Shown: positions 35,629 to 45,531 of the stretch, piece by piece | How the letters are laid out: each line of letters opens with the position of its first letter | Position numbering within the stretch: the first letter of the stretch is position 1 | Source: Acheta domesticus | Taxonomy: Eukaryota; Arthropoda; Insecta; Orthoptera; Gryllidae | NCBI GenBank assembly: GCA_031308135.1 | Contig: JAHLJT010008756.1 | Span: forward strand, 138,805,775-138,869,774 | Length of the DNA stretch: 64,000 nucleotides | Direction of reading: 5' to 3' | Program-made: the position numbers and the translations under genes | Notes under the pieces: model-generated | Databases searched by the model: none | The model's input: only the letters and a program-made list of their open reading frames with translations | What the model was told of the DNA's origin: nothing

Positions 35629-37521
35629 GGTGAAGAGGAATGGGCCAGGGCCAGGAGGGGGAGAGGCGTGTGGGATGAAAGGGAATGGAGTGGGGCGAGG
35701 GGGAGCTAGGAGTCTGAGGTGAAGAGGAATGGGCTAGGGCAAGGAGGGGGAGTGGCGTTTGGGATGATGGAGAATGGGGTGAGGCGAGTGGGAGCCAGGA
35801 GTCTGAGGGGAAGAGGAATGGGCCAGGGCGAGGAGTGGGAAGGGCATGTGGGGTGAAAGGGAATGGAGTGGGGCGAGGGGGAGCTAGGAGTCTGAGGTGA
35901 AGAGGAATGGGCCAGGGCGAGGAGGGGGAGTGGCGTTTGGGATGATGGAGAATGGGGTGAGGCGAGGGGGAGCCAGGAGTCTGAGGTGAAGAGGAATGGG
36001 CCAGGGCCAGGAGGGGGAGAGGCGTGTGGGATGAAAGGGAATGGAGTGGGGCGAGGGGGAGCTAGGAGTCTGAGGTGAAGAGGAATGGGCTAGGGCAAGG
36101 AGGGGGAGTGGCGTTTGGGATGATGGAGAATGGGGTGAGGCGAGGGGGAGCCAGGAGTCTGAGGTGAAGAGGAATGGGCCAGGGCGAGGAGTGGGAGGTG
36201 CATGTGGGATGAAAGGGAATGGAGTGGGACGAGGGGGAGCTAGGAGTCTGAGGTGAAGAGGAATGGGCTAGGGCAAGGAGGGGGAGTGGCGCTTGGGAGG
36301 ATGGAGAATGGGGTGAGGCGAGGGGGAGCCAGGAGTCTGAGGTGAAGAGGAATGGGCCAGGGCCAGGAGGGGGAGAGGCGTGTGGGATGAAAGGGAATGG
36401 AGTGGGGCGAGGGGGAGCTAGGAGTCTGAGGTGAAGAGGAATGGGCTAGGGCAAGGAGGGGGAGTGGCGCTTGGGAGGATGGAGAATGGGGTGAGGCGAG
36501 GGGGAGCCAGGAGTCTGAGGTGAAGAGGAATGGGCCAGGGCCAGGAGGGGGAGAGGCGTGTGGGATGAAAGGGAATGGAGTGGGGTGAGGGGGAGCTAGG
36601 AGTCTGAGGTGAAGAGGAATGGGCTAGGGCAAGGAGGGGGAGTGGCGCTTGGGATGATGGAGAATGGGGTGAGGCGAGGGGGAGCCAGGAGTCTGAGGTG
36701 AAGAGGAATGGGCCAGGGCCAGGAGGGGGAGAGGCGTGTGGGATGAAAGGGAATGGAGTGGGGCGAGGGGGAGCTAGGAGTCTGAGGTGAAGAGGAATGG
36801 GCTAGGGCAAGGAGGGGGAGTGGCGTTTGGGATGATGGAGAATGGGGTGAGGCGAGGGGGAGCCAGGAGTCTGAGGTGAAGAGGAATGGGCCAGGGCGAG
36901 GAGTGGGAGGGGGCATGTGGGGTGAAAGGGAATGGAGTGGGACGAGGGGGAGCTAGGAGTCTGAGGTGAAGAGGAATGGGCTAGGGCAAGGAGGGGGAGT
37001 GGCGTTTGGGATGATGGAGAATGGGGTGAGGCGAGGGGGAGCCAGGAGTCTGAGGTGAAGAGGAATGGGCCAGGGCGAGGAGTGGGAAGGGCATGTGGGG
37101 TGAAAGGGAATGGAGTGGGACGAGGGGGAGCTAGGAGTCTGAGGTGAAGAGGAATGGGCCAGGGCGAGGAGTGGGAGAGGTATGTGGGATGATAGGGAAT
37201 GGAGTGGGGTGAGGGGGAGCTAGGAGTCTGAGATGAAGAGGAATGGGCCAGGGCGAGGAGTGGGAGAGGCGTGTGGGATGAAAGAGAATGTAGTAGAGCG
37301 AGGGGGAGCTAGGAGTCTGAGGTGAGGGGGAATGGGTCAGGGCGAGGAGTGGTAGAGGCGCGTGGACGAAAGATGATGGAATTGGGCGAGGGGCATCTAG
37401 GAGTCTGAGGTGAAGAGGAATGGGCCATGGCGAGGAGTGGGAGGGGCGTGTGGGATGAAAGGGAATGGAGTGGGGCGGGTGGGAGCTAGGAGTCTGAGGT
37501 GAGGGGGAATGGGCCAGGGCC
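35629..37521. repeat. 89-bp minisatellite, about 21 units, dimeric
   Basis: Tandem array with an 89-bp period (TGGGCC/T starts at 35641, 35730 and 35819). Each unit has GGTGAAGAGGAATGGGC, then GGGGGAG, GATGA-GGAATGG and GGGGGAGC-AGGAGTCTGA. Two variants alternate through much of the array, CCAGGGCCAGG with GTGTGGGATGAAAGG and TAGGGCAAGG with GTTTGGGATGATGG, giving a higher-order 178-bp period. Since 89 is not a multiple of 3, the Pro/Ser-rich minus-strand frames are not a protein repeat. The plus strand is extremely purine- and G-rich. Confidence 0.97.
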
Positions 37522-37539
37522 ACACGAATGATGATGTCA

Positions 37540-38478
37540 TTGCTGATGAATTCCTCGTAGCATCCAACAACCTCGAAGTACTTCTCAAATTACGTTCACG
37601 AAACGCAGGAAATTCGAAGCGAGCGTCTATGTTTGATACCAAATTACACAAAAAAATACTAATATTTTCGAAAAACTCGACGTATACATTATTTGCAGAT
37701 CTATTTTTGATAAGCACATTTCATCAAGAACATATTTTATCTTCATAATTATAGTTGTAGGAAGACTCCGAAAAAATTTTGAATTTTTGCAATTTTCAAA
37801 AATCGGAATTTTCAACGAACATGAGACCTTTACTCTTCTCTTAGAGCGTCGTATAGGCTATCCCGTACTCAAATTTTCGGAAAATTGAACATGACCTTAT
37901 ATCAAAATATATCTAAGGAACATCATTCATGAAGAGAAAATTCTCTTATCTTTAATATTTTAGTTGTAGAGAAACGCCGAAAAAATTTCGAAGTACAATT
38001 AAAGTACCCACTGTTCAAGTATGTATTAAACTACAAGATCCATAATTCACGTCCTACATGAATATATGAATTTTCAAAAAACCGGGGATTTTAACAAAAA
38101 TTAGACCTGCTCCATTCTCTAAAATTAAAATATCGGTTTCAAATTCAAAGGACCGCGACATCAGTCAGATCAAATGGGGAATATCAATTTTGGAGAAAAT
38201 CGGCCCAACGTTTTAGCCATTAGGGTTGTTCACATACATGCAGACAGACGGATAGAAGTTTTGTCTTCAACCGAATTTTCTGAATTAAGGACCCACAAAA
38301 CGTAGATTCTAACGACACCACGTTTTAGAGGATTTTTCTTTTTAATTTAGCATATGGATTTACCCATGTTTTTGTAGTAGTTTTTCTGCTGAAAATTCTC
38401 CTTCTTTTTTACGCAGCATTTCATAACTTTCTCTCAACTACGTAAGCGATAGTGAGAAAGTAAAACAAGCAAAACGCT
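37540..38478 (+). repeat. Repeat B, copy 3
   Basis: Begins just after the minisatellite. It contains two internal GTTGTAG-GAAGAC/GAAACGCCGAAAAAATTT blocks (near 37753 and 37970), GCGACATCAGTCAGATCAAA, GGGGAATATCAATTTTGG, GACAGACGGATAG, AGGACCCACAAAACGTAG and the terminal GAGAAAGTAAAACAA. The landmarks match the 56.85 kb copy in order. No intact reading frame. Confidence 0.7.
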
Positions 38479-38550
38479 GTTTTAAAATTGGATTAGAACG
38501 TGTATAGATGACAAACCTGGGAAATGAGATCTCTAGAAAATCGATGTCGG

Positions 38551-38760
38551 TTGATTGATTTATTGATGGAGTGGTGATTTCGAGCGGCGATGATCTTCCC
38601 CTGGTGGACGGTGAGATCCGGCACCGACCTTTCGACGAGTGACTGGGTTTTCCTCAACCAGGTATCTCTCACCCGCGGAGTGCTGTCCCTGCCGGGACAT
38701 GCTTTAAGCTGCCGGGCCGGTCTTCCGGCATGTGTGTTAGTGTGGTGCATACAAGTGTAA
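38551..38760 (-). repeat. SINE-A 3' fragment, reverse orientation
   Basis: From the tail (TTGATTGATTTATTGATGG) through GATCTTCCCCTGG, GTGAGATCCGGC, ACCAGGTATCTC and GCCGGTCTTCCGGCATG to the CT/GT-rich segment. The tRNA-like head is missing and the last block before the tail is deleted. Confidence 0.85.
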
Positions 38761-38767
38761 GTTTTTA

Positions 38768-38975
38768 TGCATTTTTCGCTGCAGCATTACGATACTTCGT
38801 CTGTATTGTCTCATAACTAGTATAGCTTTGGAAAAAATGACTGCACTTTTTGCTCCAGCTTTATGACACTTTTCGTACATAATGCCATAACTAGTATAGT
38901 TTGTTTGGAAAAAACTGCACTTTTCACTGCAACAGGACGACACTTTCTCTGTACTGTGTGTTAACTAGTGCAGGA
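38768..38975. repeat. 74-bp tandem repeat, about 3 units
   Basis: Units start at 38768, 38842 and 38916 with TGCA-TTTTT-GCT. Each includes a GACACTTT-like word, a CATAACTAGTATAG core (AACTAGTGCAG in the last) and TTGGAAAAAA in the first two. Divergence between units is moderate. It lies between SINE-A and a GC island. Confidence 0.85.
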
Positions 38976-38979
38976 GAGT

Positions 38980-39240
38980 GCATGTGGCCGACGCGGAGCT
39001 CTGCTGAGACGCAGGTGCTGCCCCTGCGTAGGCCGGTTGGCTGGCCGGGGAAGCGAGGCCTCGGCGAGGGGGCGGGGCGGGGCGGGGCGGGCAGACGTCC
39101 CAGGAGCCGGGCGGGCGGCGAGGCCCAGCCCTCCTCCCAGCGAGGCCGAAGACCTGCGCGCCGCCTCCAGACGCCGCGAGTCGCCGCCACGCGCCAGCAC
39201 CGCCTCCATCGCCCCCTCTGCTTTCTTCTTTTCCTCCTAG
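38980..39240. promoter_or_regulatory. CpG island with GGGGC tract
   Basis: CpG-dense block with about four GGGGC units near 39070-39091, followed by GCC-rich sequence and a CT-rich transition after 39200. Long Ala/Arg/Pro frames on both strands are compositional. Confidence 0.5.
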
Positions 39241-39667
39241 TTTGCTCCCTCTACGTTTTCAATGGTCTTCACCTTGTTTGCTTCCCTTCTTACTCCCTTT
39301 CAATCGTCTACTTCTCCTGAACAGTTCTTATTTTCGTCTTTCTCGTTTTCTCTTCTTCACGATCTTAGTTTGGTTCATTCATTCTTGAGCATTTTTGACG
39401 ACTATTCTGCTGCAAAACTTTTCGAACTCCCAACTTCTGTAGAGACAGGATCTCTATTCTTTAATTGCCGCAGCCTTCTTGCGAGCGCCATCTTTATCAA
39501 CCAACTTTCACCAACCCAACGATGCCATCCGGACGCCAAACTGTTGTCGTCACCTTCATCTCCTTATCCTCCGAAACGCCGTAATAGGAAGTGTAAGTCG
39601 GCGTCGTATCTCATGCTCTAACCCGCTACAGCTCTCATCTATAAGACGCACTACATCCTCAACCTCT
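39241..39667. other. CT-rich spacer, nothing recognised
   Basis: Pyrimidine-biased plus strand (TTCTC, CTCCT words) with no repeat period. A 119-codon frame here lacks family resemblance. Confidence 0.35.
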
Positions 39668-39718
39668 ACCACAGCCATTACCTCACCTTCTCCCACTCCT
39701 CGTTATTTTTGAGCAGCT
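39668..39718 (+). repeat. Direct repeat, left of minisatellite
   Basis: Starts ACCACAGCCATTACCTC, then ACCTTCTCCCACTC and GTTATTT. The same segment with few differences is at 40795-40832, on the other side of the SINE fragment and 22-bp array. Confidence 0.8.
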
Positions 39719-39742
39719 TTGGGATGCTCTCATAATTAGTTT

Positions 39743-39960
39743 TTCGTACTATATCAGGCGAATGTTGGAGCAGTTCCCTAACAAAGGCGCCACGGAATGC
39801 GCACGTCCTTCCCTTCCTCATCCTCCTCCGTCCTTTCCATTACATATTCTCTTAGAGCCACAACTCTACTACGTAAGAGAGATCAGTCGGGAACTTGTAG
39901 CTTGTCCCGAGCGGGATGGTGGCCCTTTTAGGGGAATACCTGGAGGAGAAAACCCCCTAA
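39743..39960 (+). repeat. SINE-A fragment abutting minisatellite
   Basis: Starts in the ATCAGGCGAATG-TGGAGCAG block and runs through GTCGGGAACTTGTAGCTTG and GGGGAATACCTGGAGGAGAA, then CCCCTAATTC, where the 22-bp array takes over. Head and tail are absent. Confidence 0.85.
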
Positions 39961-40786
39961 TTCAATTCAATGATGACTTGTTTTCAATGCAACGATGGCT
40001 TGGTTTCAATGCAACGATGGCTTGGTTTCAATGCAACGATGGCTTGGTTTCAATGCAACGATGGCTTGGTTTCAATGCAACGATGGCTTGGTTTCAATGC
40101 AACGATGACTTGGTTTCAATGCAACGATGACTTGGTTTCAATGCAACGATGACTTGGTTTCAATGCAACGATGACTTGGTTTCAATGCAACGATGACTTG
40201 TTTTCAATGCAACGATGACTTGTTTTCAATGCAACGATGACTTGTTTTCAATGCAACGATGACTTGGTATCAATGCAACGATGACTTGTTTTCAATGCAA
40301 CGATGACTTGTTTTCAATGCAACGATGACTTGTTTTCAATGCAACGATGCCTTGTTTTCAATGCAACGATGCCTTGTTTTCAATGCAACGATGCCTTGTT
40401 TTCAATGCAACGATGACTTGTTTTCAATGCAACGATGACTTGTTTTCAATGCAACGATGACTTGGTATCAATGCAACGATGACTTGTTTTCAATGCAACG
40501 ATGACTTGGTATCAATGCAACGATGACTTGGTTTCAATGCAACGATGACTTGGTTTCAATGCAACGATGACTTGGTATCAATGCAACGATGACTTGTTTT
40601 CAATGCAACGATGCCTTGTTTTCAATGCAACGATGACTTGTTTTCAATGCAACGATGACTTGTTTTCAATGCAACGATGACTTGTTTTCAATGCAACGAT
40701 GACTTGTTTTCAATGCAACGATGACTTGGTATCAATGCAACGATGACTTGGTTTCAATGCAATGATGACTTGTTTTCAATTTAGTG
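39961..40786. repeat. 22-bp minisatellite, about 37 units
   Basis: Unit TTTCAATGCAACGATGACTTG plus one base (G or T), with GGC, GAC and GCC variants at the CTT-proximal triplet. Left-end units carry GGCTTGG and central ones GACTTGT, so variants are clustered. The first and last units are degenerate (AATGATGACTTG). The frame across the first units reads a repeating Q-C-N-D peptide, but 22 is not divisible by 3. No spacers are present, so it is not a CRISPR array. Confidence 0.98.
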
Positions 40787-40794
40787 ATGGCCTC

Positions 40795-40832
40795 ACCACA
40801 GCCATTACCTCATCTTCTTCCACTCGTTATTT
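40795..40832 (+). repeat. Direct repeat, right of minisatellite
   Basis: Partner of 39668-39718. The two copies bracket a 1.1-kb block. Confidence 0.8.
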
Positions 40833-41200
40833 CCGACGCAGTCGTCCGCGCCGTCGCTTCGGCCGTCCCCCCTCCTGACCACGCGCGGGCCGGGCACAGC
40901 GGCGCCGCCGTCGCGTCGCGCCGCGTCGCGTCGCGGTCGGCAGAAGAACTGGTTCCTCGGCGCCGCGCCGCGCCGCGCCGGGCGGGCGGGCGGGGGCTCC
41001 GAACCCGTCTGGGCTGGCGGCGGCGCGCCCTCAGAGGCGCTCGCGCTGCCCGGCCCGGCTTCGAAACCCGGCAGGCGCACACTCGGGAGCCTTGGCGTAG
41101 GTCAGTTACCGCAGACGCCCGGCGCCGCGCAGAGCTGCCGACTGGAAGGCGAGCGCCGCGAGCGATCGCAGGCGGCTTCGCCACTGGCCCTCCGGCCACG
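40833..41200. promoter_or_regulatory. CpG island ending at SINE-A
   Basis: Very CpG-dense, with GCGCCGCCGTCGCGTCGC near 40900-40930 and GCCGCGCCGCGCCG near 40962-40978. Overlapping 160-184 codon frames on both strands are Arg/Ala-rich artefacts. A SINE-A head begins at its right edge. Confidence 0.5.
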
Positions 41201-41202
41201 CA

Positions 41203-41742
41203 ACGGCAGAGGTTGCTCAGGGTGGCAACTGATGTCACTGCAGTGCCTCCCACTGGGAGGTCCTGGGGTTCGAGTCCTGACGGTGGCAGGATTTTCGACA
41301 CTAGCTTGTCAGATAAGTCGAATTCTGTCGCTGTCTAGAGGAGAATTCTAGCGTCCGGCTTCTCTGATCGGTACTTTTCCGTGGTTTCTCCGATCAACAC
41401 CAGGCGAATGCTGGATCAATACCCTTACAAACGGGTCAAGGCCTGTGCGCGATATTTCCATCTCCTTCCTTGCCCTATCCTCACCTCTTACTTACACGTT
41501 CTTTCACTCACATGCACTACACTACCACACTTGACGGGAGACCAGTCGAGAGCTTTGAGCTTGTCTCGGCTGGGGCGGTGCTCTGCAGCTGGAAGACACT
41601 TCAGTGGGGAAAATCCTCGCAAGCCGACTTGCGTTACCACCGGAACCGCCATCCAGCAGGGAAAGATCACAGCCACATCCCGCGATAAACCCATATACTT
41701 CACTTACGGGACTCATGACACCCGCCCGGAATCACTAATCAT
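41203..41742 (+). repeat. SINE-A, full length
   Basis: Best copy for reading the family. The tRNA-like head has A-box-like GGTTGCTCAGGGTGG near 41212 and a perfect B-box GGTTCGAGTCC at 41267-41277. Then follow GTCGAATTCTGTCGCTGTC, GAGAATTCTAGCGTCCGGC, the CACCAGGCGAATGCTGG block, a CT/CA-rich segment, GACCAGTCGAGAGC, GGTGCTCTGCAGCTGG, ACTTACGGGACTCATGAC and the end AATCACTAATC. About 540 bp, long for a SINE. No coding capacity, as expected. Confidence 0.92.
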
Positions 41743-42381
41743 CCTACGGTTAGAATGCCGACGTCGTGAATTTTTGACACAACATATTATTCACATTATT
41801 ACACAAAGTGTTTTGTATAACGTGATATTGGTAAAAACATTATTCCGAATCATATTTTGGCACGAATTCGAAATTTTTAAGTGATAAAATTGTTTATTTT
41901 TTTCACTATCGTCCACATTGTTTAAAAATCTTAAAGAAATATATGTTATATAATGTTATGAGATCTATTATATAAAAAACTGCGTCATTGCTCCAACGTC
42001 ATCAGATTGAAAATCAATATCATAAAAAAACTATTTGAAGTTGGCGCTAAAATCGGTTGTCAAAAATACCTCCCAACTCAACTATTTTCCCCCGCCTCTG
42101 CAATTTTTTTCAGGCTGATACATGCAATAGAAGCTGCTGAAATAGCTTTTTTAAAATCTACGGCATTTTTATTCTCTCCCATATCGCGATTATCAATTTG
42201 GTTTCGGGGCACTTTTCACTCCCCTTATTCGGCTATAGCCTTCGAATCCGGTGGCAACCATAGTGTGAGAAGTAGACTAAGCGCTCATCTCACCGGTAGC
42301 AAAAGGGCCGTCGGCCAAAGAGGCGGCAGAGCCACACGCAGACATCCCCGTGTTAACACACGGGCTCGATGAACCTGGGTC
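41743..42381. other. Mixed stretch, nothing firmly recognised
   Basis: AT-rich to about 42220, then a GC-richer patch at 42230-42370 (CACCGGTAGC, CACACGGGCTCGATG) that might be a repeat edge. No gene. Confidence 0.4.
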
Positions 42382-42716
42382 CAGGGCCTCGAATGCTCGG
42401 GGGCCCCCGATTGTTCTTAAAAAATGTTAAATACTAACTTTTTCAAAAAATAAGAATAAAAAACAGTATAAAAATGGTACATGATTAAACTATACGCAAA
42501 ACATTGGCATAACGGAGTGATGTGTGGCGTATCATTGGATAAAATTTGTAATATGGAATGTTACTGGTTGATGTGAGAATGTCACTCGGTGATGAGATGT
42601 TTAGTTTTTTAAAACAAAAATTGTCTTTAAGTTGGGGGGGAATTTGTGAAAGAAAGAATAGAGGGCCCCAAATGAACGTAGGCCCAAGGGCCCCCAAAGA
42701 TGTTGAAACAGCCCTG
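42382..42716. mobile_element. Possible hAT-type non-autonomous element
   Basis: The left end CAGGGCCTCGAATGCTCGGG runs on into GGCCCC. The complement of the right end reads CAGGGCTGTTTCAACATC followed by TTTGGGGGCCC. Shared CAGGGC termini and subterminal GGGGGCCC blocks resemble hAT ends. I could not find a matching 8-bp duplication, so the boundaries are tentative. Confidence 0.4.
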
Positions 42717-43267
42717 CACTCAGGTCACGACTAGTGTCCTAGGAGGCTTTCGTCAGCTCGATGTATTTTGCAATATTTGGTAGGTTTGGATTTTGCATTG
42801 ATAAAGATATTGGCTTCCTCCTTGTTTTGTTATTTCTCTCCGATTCCTCGCAAAATCCCTTTTCAGTTGCTGTTTGGGATACAAGCGCATGTCGACGTCT
42901 GCCTTGTTTGTGTAATCGATAGCTTGAGAATGAAAAATGAGAACTTCCTCTGTAAATATAGAAATAACTATGTAGGTAAATAAGAATCCGACCATTTGTG
43001 AAAGAACTTGAAGTCCGTAATGTCAAAGCATATTTCAGGTCTGAACATCTGCCGTATGTCGTTTTGCTGTGAATCATCTTAACCTGCACATTCCTAACGA
43101 CAACGCTATCGCCGCTGGTTGCAACTTCTGCTTTGTCTGCCTTTTACTTCTTCATTTTCTTGTCATTACTCTTCATTATCAGCTCCACCATCACTATCTC
43201 TGCGCCATTCGGACGTCTTCCATTTTCCGCTTTTGCGTCTCTCATGAGTTGAATATTGAGTTGAGCC
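42717..43267. other. Mixed stretch, nothing recognised
   Basis: Overlapping short frames on both strands without family resemblance. Confidence 0.4.
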
Positions 43268-43310
43268 AGTCCTCTGCTGCCCGCGCTTGCATGGCGAAAG
43301 GGCTGACTGG
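43268..43310 (+). repeat. Short duplicated segment, copy 1
   Basis: CAGTCCTCTGCTGCCCGCGC followed by TTGCATGGCGAAAGGG. Recurs at 43567-43608 with CGCGAGGCGAAAGGG. Confidence 0.65.
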
Positions 43311-43539
43311 AAGAAAAAGAAATTCCATATGTTTGAATTCGCATGTGAAGAGAGAAAATATGTACATCATACAAGACAAATGAGAAGTGTTCAACTGACG
43401 CAGTGAAGAAAGACTAAAAGGTGAAGTGTCATAACAAGGGGGAGAAGGAAAACAACGAGCAGACTAAGAAGGTGGGGAGTAGAAGTAAAAGAAAAGATGG
43501 AGGAGGAAGAGGAGGGGAAAATGAGCAGGAAGTGAGAGG

Positions 43540-43835
43540 TAAGGCCGCAAGGCGCGTATTCGAGGCAGTCGGTTCCTCTGCTGGCCGCGCTCGCGAGGCG
43601 AAAGGGTTTGTTGGTGAGAGGGGGAGGGGCAGAGCCGAAGGGGTGGCAGTCTCCGCTAATGGGCCTTCTGATTTACCGCCCCTCCCCCCCCCCGCACCCC
43701 TCCGCGAGCTCAGTCGACCTGCGGACCCGCAGGCGCCGCTCACGGGGAAGATGCACACACCGCCTCCGGGCACCGCACAGCGCCGCGCCGCGGCCCCTCC
43801 AAACAATGCAACGCGCTTTGTCAGGCTGCTCCAAG
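43540..43835. promoter_or_regulatory. CpG island with duplicated segment
   Basis: CpG-rich block. It contains copy 2 of the segment at 43268 (43567-43608), an AT-core word CCGCTAATGGGCC near 43652, TTCTGATTTACCG near 43667, a C-run near 43684-43693 and GCCGCGCCG near 43783. The transition from the purine-rich 43430-43530 is abrupt. Confidence 0.45.
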
Positions 43836-44827
43836 AGCTTTTCGTATGAAAATGAGTTGATCGGAGGGGAAATAGACGGTTGCTTTTGATCGAGAATCCT
43901 CAAAGGATTTTGTGTTGATGAGTTTCAATATGCGTGCATACGCTTTCACTACAGGTAGCATTATCTCTAACCATTTCATGTCTGCAGTTGCCAAGTGGCG
44001 GCGATGGGTACTGGTTCAGTACTCGATGGGGTTTCAGTGTGCGCCTGATTTCTTCAGAGCCCCTTTTGCTAGTGGCGGCAGGGCTAGACCGGGGGCTGTG
44101 GACTGTTTTTTTGTCAGCTGTAATATAATTAAAGCAAATCTGCACTTCATTTGCCGATTCAATTAAGTTTCCATTACTCGGAAGTGAAAAACTATAGTTT
44201 TCAAATATTGCTCATCACACCTCGTTGGAACACATATTCATCATTCAACTTTGTCAACTAATAGGGCGGAAAATGGAGCTCAAGAAAACATGCTGTGATT
44301 ACACGTCTTCCCCAAACATTATTTACTGTTTTGACGACAAATAAATAAGAAAATAAATAATTAGTGAGTAAATCATGCACTTTTACAGAGTTATTCCCGG
44401 CATTTTTGTTTCCCAGGTTCATTATCTGACGATTTAAATTCTTGAATACATTACCTAACTACTTAACGCATATTTACTCGTGCTACTGAGGAAAAAACAT
44501 TTCAGTATCAATTTTCGTTATTACGGTATATAAGAGAACAGGTAATAGTATGTTTCTTCTGAAGTAGATAAAACGTAGAACACATGAATCGTATGGGAAC
44601 ATACCTGTGTCACTAGTGAGACGGTTTCCAGTCTTTTAAAAGAAATTAAAGACATTCTGAAAAAATAGAAATAGAAACATTTTCTATAACATTATATTAC
44701 CAATCTATTTTTTGAAAAGAATCTTTGCTGCTCTTTCAAATTTTCTGTATTGGTCTGACAAATTGTCTCAATTGAAAAGCTTATTTCCAAAGTGACAAAC
44801 AAAAGACTCCTTTTACTTTCTCGTATA
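43836..44827. other. AT-rich stretch, nothing recognised
   Basis: No island, tandem repeat or recognisable element. Confidence 0.45.
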
Positions 44828-44835
44828 CTTATGTA
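44828..44835. other. 8-bp target-site duplication (left) of hAT-N2
   Basis: CTTATGTA, identical to 45524-45531. Confidence 0.9.
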
Positions 44836-45523
44836 TAGAGACCGGATTTTTATGTAATTACATATTTTTTGTCTTTCTACTCACCGTTCTCAAAATTGTA
44901 ATCTTGGCAAATCATAGCCCTCCTAACACAATATCATTTTTTTTGTTACATATTTTTACATATTTAGTACTATATTACATATTTTACATATTTTGCTGCT
45001 TTCACTATATATTTTCTTATTTTATCAATTTTCTTCAATTTAATTCCATATTTTTTTATGAAAATATTTTTTTTTAATCAACATTTTCCCTTCATTATTG
45101 GGAGAAATCTAGGTGTTCAAAATCTCATTGACACCCGCGTTTTGTGATCTGTAACCTTAATTTACGAGAAAAATTTGCGATCGCCGACGTGTAACACTTC
45201 GATGAAGAAGCTACAGTGTATGTTTGCTGGTCGTAGATCTCATCAGTTTGTGCGATGATTTCTATTGCGATTAGTCTGGCTGCTAAACTACGGTTCTAAA
45301 TTACAACAGATGAAGCATTTACTACTGACGAGAAAGTTGGATAATGTAAAGTGAGTAGCTTTTCTAAATGTAATTTCTTGCTATGTAATTGGTTTTTAAT
45401 TAGAGAATTTTAATATTACATATTATATCTGATTTTACATATTTATTACATATTCTTACCATTTTCATTACATGTTTATATACATATTTTGACATTTTAT
45501 ACTACATATTTTTCCGGTCTCTG
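44836..45523. mobile_element. Non-autonomous hAT element, hAT-N2
   Basis: 688-bp element with perfect 8-bp flanking duplications (CTTATGTA) and inverted ends: left TAGAGACCGGATTTTTATG, right complement CAGAGACCGGAAAAATATG. The ends start YARNG as in hAT elements. Subterminal regions are packed with TACATATTT words. No transposase is present. Its left end aligns with that of hAT-N1 (TAGRG-GGATTT-TATG), so the two are related subfamilies. Confidence 0.92.
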
Positions 45524-45531
45524 CTTATGTA
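45524..45531. other. 8-bp target-site duplication (right) of hAT-N2
   Basis: CTTATGTA, identical to 44828-44835. Confidence 0.9.

Noticed and set aside
35629..37521. Pro/Ser-rich repeated peptide frames on the minus strand
   Set aside because: The DNA repeat is 89 bp, not a multiple of three, so no consistent protein repeat exists.
39762..40152. Frame with repeating QCND peptide
   Set aside because: Arises from the 22-bp minisatellite. The period is not divisible by three and the frame stops within the array.
39961..40786. CRISPR-like array
   Set aside because: The 22-bp units are strictly head-to-tail with no spacers, in a clearly eukaryotic window.
41207..41290. tRNA gene with good B-box
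   Set aside because: The same head leads into the same 450-bp body at several loci, so it is a SINE head. No cloverleaf is preserved.
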